Source: DATILL01 sp035476575
Lineage (GTDB): Bacteria; Actinomycetota; Actinomycetes; Mycobacteriales; JACQDL01
Reading direction: 5' to 3'
Length of the DNA stretch: 14,851 nucleotides
Assembly (NCBI GenBank): GCA_035476575.1
Contig: DATILL010000047.1
Span: 1 to 14,851, forward strand
The position numbers were made by a program, and so were the translations under genes. The notes beneath the pieces were generated by a model, which had not been told where the DNA came from, did no database searches, and saw nothing but the letters and a program-made list of their open reading frames with translations. Below, one piece after another: positions 11,971 to 14,851 of this stretch; positions within the stretch are counted from its first letter, which is position 1; each line of letters begins with the position of its first letter.

Positions 11971-12759
11971 TCAGCGGCCGAGGAAGACCGGTTTCCGCTT
12001 GGCCACGAACGCCGCGGTCGCGGCGTGGTGGTCCGCGGACGCGCCGCACCGGGCCTGCAGCTCGTCCTCCTTCTCCAGCGCGTTCTCCAGCGCACCGCTC
12101 TCGCCGAAGGCGATCGACTCCTTGATCGAGGCGTACGCGACGGTTGGGCCGGCGGCCAGCTTGGCGGCCAGCTCCTGCGCCGCGGGCAACACCTGGTCAT
12201 CTGGTACGACCGAGGTGACCAGGCCCAGCTCCAGCGCGGTGGTCGCGGTCACCGGCTCGGCCAGCATCATCATCGCGGTGGCCCGGGCGTGCCCGATCAG
12301 CCGCGGCAGGGTCCACGACGCGCCGCTGTCCGCGGACAGGCCGACGTTGGCGAAGGCCAGCAGGAAGCTCGCGCTCTCCGCCGCGATCCGAAAGTCGGCG
12401 GCGAAGCTGAACGACGCGCCGGCGCCGGCGGCGACACCGTTGACCGCGGCGACCACCGGCTTGGGCATCCGGGCGATGCCGAGGGTGATCGGGTTGTAGT
12501 GCAGGTGCACCGTCCGCATCGGCATCGGGTCGCCGGAGGCCAGCATGTCGACGTGCTCGCGCAGGTCCTGCCCAACGCAGAAGGCGCGCCCGGCTCCGGT
12601 CAGCACCACCGCCCGCACCGCCGGGTCGTCGCGGACCTCGGTGAGCCCGGCCACCAGCGCCTCCTTCAGCTCGACCGACAGCGAGTTCAGCGACTGGGGG
12701 CGGTTCAGGGTCAGGGTCGCGACGCCCTGGGAACGGGTGATCAGGAGTGTGTCGGACAT
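11971..12759 (-). CDS. Enoyl-CoA hydratase/isomerase family protein, PaaG-like
   Basis: A 262-residue crotonase-fold protein acting on acyl-CoA thioesters. Oxyanion-hole segments are GRAFCVGQDL (about 57-66) and NGVAAGAGAS (107-116). By my hand alignment, the two glutamates of true hydratases are replaced (S116 and F136), while ADSGASW carries D144 where PaaG-type isomerases have their single acid. It therefore reads as an isomerase such as a 1,2-epoxyphenylacetyl-CoA or delta3-delta2-enoyl-CoA isomerase rather than a hydratase. No other phenylacetate gene is present, so the substrate is open. ATG at 12759 has GGGAGGA four bases upstream. TAGGGT at 12798-12793 could be its -10. Confidence 0.85.
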   Translation of the reverse strand: MSDTLLITRSQGVATLTLNRPQSLNSLSVELKEALVAGLTEVRDDPAVRAVVLTGAGRAFCVGQDLREHVDMLASGDPMPMRTVHLHYNPITLGIARMPKPVVAAVNGVAAGAGASFSFAADFRIAAESASFLLAFANVGLSADSGASWTLPRLIGHARATAMMMLAEPVTATTALELGLVTSVVPDDQVLPAAQELAAKLAAGPTVAYASIKESIAFGESGALENALEKEDELQARCGASADHHAATAAFVAKRKPVFLGR

Positions 12760-12792
12760 GCTGTCCTCCCGCGTGTCACTGCTGCCGCCAGA

Positions 12793-12798
12793 ACCCTA
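12793..12798 (-). promoter_or_regulatory. Possible -10 of the crotonase gene
   Basis: TAGGGT on the minus strand would start transcription near 12786, giving a leader of about 27 bases that includes GGGAGGA (12770-12764). No clear -35 is present. Confidence 0.35.
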
Positions 12799-12830
12799 TC
12801 CGCGCCGGTACCGGCCTCGCTTGCGGTGGT

Positions 12831-12859
12831 TTCCCAATCTTCCGGGGATACGGAACAAT
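12831..12859 (+). promoter_or_regulatory. Possible promoter of the DUF3117 gene
   Basis: TTCCCA (12831-12836) and AACAAT (12854-12859) each match four of six consensus bases and are 17 bp apart. If used, the DUF3117 mRNA would have a leader of about 115 bases. Confidence 0.3.
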
Positions 12860-12884
12860 GATCGGCGACACCCGTCGACCGCGT

Positions 12885-12930
12885 TCGGTGTCACGCATGG
12901 TCGGTGTCGTGCGTGGTCGGCATCCCGCGC
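12885..12930. repeat. 16-bp imperfect tandem repeat upstream of the DUF3117 gene
   Basis: TCGGTGTCACGCATGG at 12885-12900 and TCGGTGTCGTGCGTGG at 12901-12916 match at 13 of 16 bases. A more diverged third unit starts at 12917 with TCGGCATC. It lies in the putative long leader. Confidence 0.6.
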
Positions 12931-12968
12931 AGCCAGCGTCGGCACGGCTATCGGGGGTCCTGAACTTT

Positions 12969-12975
12969 GAGGAGG
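12969..12975 (+). promoter_or_regulatory. Ribosome binding site of the DUF3117 gene
   Basis: GAGGAGG ends five bases before ATG 12981. It decides between ATG 12981 and the in-frame ATG 12990, and rejects the out-of-frame ATG at 12977. Confidence 0.8.
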
Positions 12976-12980
12976 CATGG

Positions 12981-13148
12981 ATGGCGGCGATGAAGCCGCG
13001 GACGGGCGACGGTCCGCTCGAGGTCACCAAGGAGGGGCGCGGCATCGTGATGCGCGTTCCCCTCGAGGGTGGCGGGCGGCTCGTGGTGGAGATGTCAGCC
13101 GACGAGGCGACCGCCCTGGGTGACGCCCTGAAGTCCGCGGCGGGCTAG
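12981..13148 (+). CDS. DUF3117 family small protein (Rv1211-like)
   Basis: A 55-residue soluble protein beginning MAAMKPRTGDGPLE and continuing VTKEGRGIVMRVPLEGGGRLVVE, then SADEATALGDALK. This is nearly the M. tuberculosis Rv1211 sequence as I recall it. The family is confined to actinobacteria, highly conserved and of unknown function. The start is fixed by GAGGAGG. It sits between the divergent crotonase gene and pepA, as an apparently single-gene transcript with a long leader and a large hairpin beyond its stop. Nothing about it looks transferred. Confidence 0.92.
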   Translation: MAAMKPRTGDGPLEVTKEGRGIVMRVPLEGGGRLVVEMSADEATALGDALKSAAG

Positions 13149-13202
13149 AGACCTGTCCGCTGGAACCGTCCCGCTGGGAACGGCCCGTTAGGCCCGCGAT
13201 GG

Positions 13203-13257
13203 GCGACAGTCGGCCCCGACCGTGCTCGCTGCCCAGCCGAGTGGTCGGGGCTGTCGC
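13203..13257 (+). terminator. Long 15-bp bulged hairpin between the DUF3117 gene and pepA
   Basis: The left arm GCGACAG (13203-13209) plus CCCCGACC (13214-13221) pairs with GGTCGGGG (13243-13250) plus CTGTCGC (13251-13257), with one 4-base bulge (TCGG). The loop can form a further CTCG/CGAG stem (13225-13228 with 13238-13241). There is no T-run. It ends six bases before the pepA -10, so it may terminate the upstream message or act as an operator on pepA. Confidence 0.5.
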
Positions 13258-13262
13258 ATGTG

Positions 13263-13286
13263 TATGGTTCTGTCCCCTGTGGAGGA
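13263..13286 (+). promoter_or_regulatory. pepA -10 element and ribosome binding site
   Basis: TATGGT at 13263-13268 is a good TANNNT -10, giving a start near 13275. GGAGGA at 13281-13286 lies seven bases before GTG 13294. Together they favour GTG 13294 over the upstream in-frame ATG at 13264, which falls inside the -10. Confidence 0.55.
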
Positions 13287-13293
13287 TGGCGGC

Positions 13294-14787
13294 GTGCTCG
13301 ACGTACGGCTGACCGAGCGGATCCCGGCCGCTGACGCGCTGGCCGTCGCCGTACGGCCGGGGGCTGTCGCTGGTGACGCTGCCGCGGTGTCCACATCGGA
13401 CGGTCCGGCGGCCGGCTTCGGTGCCGACCGGATCGGGGCGGACGTCGCCGCGTTCCTGGCCGAGTCCGGGTCCACCGGCGGCGCCGGCACGGTGGACACG
13501 CTGCCGTTGCCGGGGCACCGTCCGCCGGTCGTGTACCTGGTCGGAGTCGGCGTCGGCGGGCCGGCGGACCTGCGCCAGGCCGGGGCTGCCGTGTTGCGGG
13601 CCGCCCAGGGCCGGGCCGAGCGGGGGCCGCGCCACCTCGCGGTCACGCTGGGCCACGGGTCCGAGCCCGAGGCGGTCCGGGGGCTGGTCGAGGGGCTGCT
13701 GCTGGCGTCGTACCAGTACAGCCTGAGGTCGGACCGCCCGGCCGCGCTGCGCCGGGTCAGCGTGGTGGTCGACGATGCCGGCCCGTATGCCGACGCGCTG
13801 GCCCGCGCGGTGGCCACCGGGGACGCGACCTGTACCGCCCGGGACCTGATCAACACGCCGTCGCTGGAGAAGTCGCCGGCCTGGCTGGCCACCCGGGCGA
13901 CACGCTGGCTGGCCCCGCTCGGCGTCGAGGTACGGATCCGGGGCACGCGGGAGCTCGCGGCGGAGGGGTTCAACGCGATCCTCGCGGTGGGCGGCGGCTC
14001 GGCCCGAGGGCCGAAGCTGATCGAGGCTCGCTGGGCGCCGCGGGGTGCGACCGGCCCACGGGTGGTGCTCGTCGGGAAGGGGATCACGTTCGACACCGGC
14101 GGGCTGTCGATCAAGTCGAGCGACGCCATGATCGGGATGAAGACCGACATGGCCGGCGGGGCCGCCGTGCTCGGCGCGCTGGCCGCCGTCGCCCGGCTCG
14201 GGCTGCCGCTGCAGGTGACCGCGCTGGTGCCGGCCGCGGAGAACGCCGTGTCCGGCGCGTCGTACCGGCCGGACGACGTGATCCGGCATTACGGCGGGCG
14301 GACCACCGAGGTCCGCAACACCGACGCCGAGGGCCGGCTGGTGCTGGCCGATGCGCTCGCCTACGCCGCGGCCGAGCTGGCACCGGACTACCTGGTGGAC
14401 GTGGCCACCCTGACCGGGGCCATCCGGATCGCGCTCGGCACCAGGACGGCCGGGCTGTTCGCCACTGACGACGACCTGGCCGCCGGGCTGCTCGCCGCCG
14501 CCGGGGTCGCGGGCGAGGGCCTCTGGCGGATGCCGCTGCCGGCGGAGTACGAGCCGCTGGTCGACTCCCACATCGCGGACGGCAACAACGCCGCCGGCAA
14601 CCCGGGCGCGGTGACCGCGGCGCTGTTCCTCAAGCCGTTCACGGGCGGCCGGGCGTGGGCGCACCTCGACATCGCCGGGGCCGGCCGGGCCGCTGCTGAC
14701 GACGGCGAGACCAGCCGGGGCGGCACCGGCTACGGCGTCCGCACCTTGCTGCGCTGGCTGGAGGCCCTCGCCACCCCTCCCGCCTAG
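13294..14787 (+). CDS. pepA: Leucyl aminopeptidase (M17 family)
   Basis: A 497-residue cytoplasmic dimetal exopeptidase, normally hexameric, that removes N-terminal residues from peptides. The catalytic C-terminal domain is complete. Metal ligands are K262 and D267 in VGKGITFDTGG, D285 in MKTDMAGG, and D344 and E346 in the signature NTDAEGRL. The catalytic K274 (SIKSSD) and R348 are also present. The N-terminal ~170 residues form the less conserved regulatory/assembly domain. Some PepA proteins (E. coli) also bind DNA; nothing here shows that for this one. GTG at 13294 with GGAGGA upstream was chosen. The frame continues open upstream but covers the promoter. It ends 13 bases before the distal copy of the GGTNACC repeat. 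Confidence 0.93.
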   Translation: MLDVRLTERIPAADALAVAVRPGAVAGDAAAVSTSDGPAAGFGADRIGADVAAFLAESGSTGGAGTVDTLPLPGHRPPVVYLVGVGVGGPADLRQAGAAVLRAAQGRAERGPRHLAVTLGHGSEPEAVRGLVEGLLLASYQYSLRSDRPAALRRVSVVVDDAGPYADALARAVATGDATCTARDLINTPSLEKSPAWLATRATRWLAPLGVEVRIRGTRELAAEGFNAILAVGGGSARGPKLIEARWAPRGATGPRVVLVGKGITFDTGGLSIKSSDAMIGMKTDMAGGAAVLGALAAVARLGLPLQVTALVPAAENAVSGASYRPDDVIRHYGGRTTEVRNTDAEGRLVLADALAYAAAELAPDYLVDVATLTGAIRIALGTRTAGLFATDDDLAAGLLAAAGVAGEGLWRMPLPAEYEPLVDSHIADGNNAAGNPGAVTAALFLKPFTGGRAWAHLDIAGAGRAAADDGETSRGGTGYGVRTLLRWLEALATPPA

Positions 14788-14800
14788 CACCTGCTCCGAC

Positions 14801-14840
14801 TGTGGTCACCTCTCGGCGTTGTGGTGACCTCTTGGGGTCT
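14801..14840. repeat. Distal diverged copy of the 50-bp repeat
   Basis: Bases 14801-14840 align without gaps to 55-94, with 36 of 40 identical. GGTCACC (14804-14810) and GGTGACC (14823-14829) keep the same 19-bp spacing as in the copies at the start of the window. It lies just after the pepA stop and may continue beyond the end of the window. Confidence 0.85.
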
Positions 14841-14851
14841 CGCGGCAACAA

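Noticed and set aside
13024..14790. 588-codon open frame antisense to pepA
   Set aside because: The plus strand encodes a complete M17 peptidase with all metal ligands; the antisense translation has no motif.

Overview
This is a roughly 14.9 kb stretch of a very GC-rich actinobacterial chromosome. The evidence is strong third-position GC bias, frequent GTG/TTG starts, TANNNT -10 elements and a gene order resembling the Mycobacterium tuberculosis Rv1177-Rv1211 neighbourhood (ferredoxin, dapC, dapD, dapE, LOG protein, folP2, Rv1209-like, tagA, Rv1211-like). The sequence style fits a Micromonosporaceae-like actinomycete, but the genus cannot be fixed from here. I see no integrase, transposase, CRISPR array, tRNA or rRNA. 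Most of it is vertically inherited housekeeping DNA, with some odd details in protein active sites and between genes. No gap without a gene exceeds about 230 bases.

Layout: (i) 1-128 holds a 50-bp tandem repeat, a diverged copy of which reappears at 14801-14840. (ii) 129-1680 carries pxpB and pxpC (5-oxoprolinase subunits). They converge with a two-domain GNAT protein of the CG3035 N-acetylglutamate synthase type (1664-2617, minus). (iii) 2708-4140 is the fdxA-dapC operon: a 7Fe ferredoxin, then succinyl-DAP aminotransferase, which appears to start at CTG inside the fdxA stop. (iv) 4167-5945 (minus) is a secreted amidase-like protein whose predicted zinc and catalytic residues are mostly replaced. 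(v) 6158-8318 holds dapD and dapE, back to back, sharing a 79-bp promoter region with leaderless-type signals. (vi) 8425-9845 holds a LOG-family protein (also apparently leaderless) and a small anchored or secreted DUF5666-like protein. (vii) 9900-11837 holds a FolP2-type dihydropteroate-synthase-like gene (minus), a DivIVA-like membrane protein and DNA-3-methyladenine glycosylase I. (viii) 11971-14787 holds a PaaG-like crotonase (minus), the short DUF3117 gene and a leucyl aminopeptidase.

How the genes work together: dapC, dapD and dapE are three steps of the succinylase branch that makes meso-diaminopimelate and lysine. The amidase-like protein lies between them and probably binds the wall that contains this product. 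The CG3035-type protein would feed arginine synthesis. PxpBC recycles 5-oxoproline to glutamate, the amino donor for DapC, and PepA recycles peptides. No complete novel multi-gene system is evident. The best leads are the pseudo-amidase with a hairpin at its start, the CTG start of dapC, the minisatellite inside dapD, and the GGTNACC repeat element at both ends.
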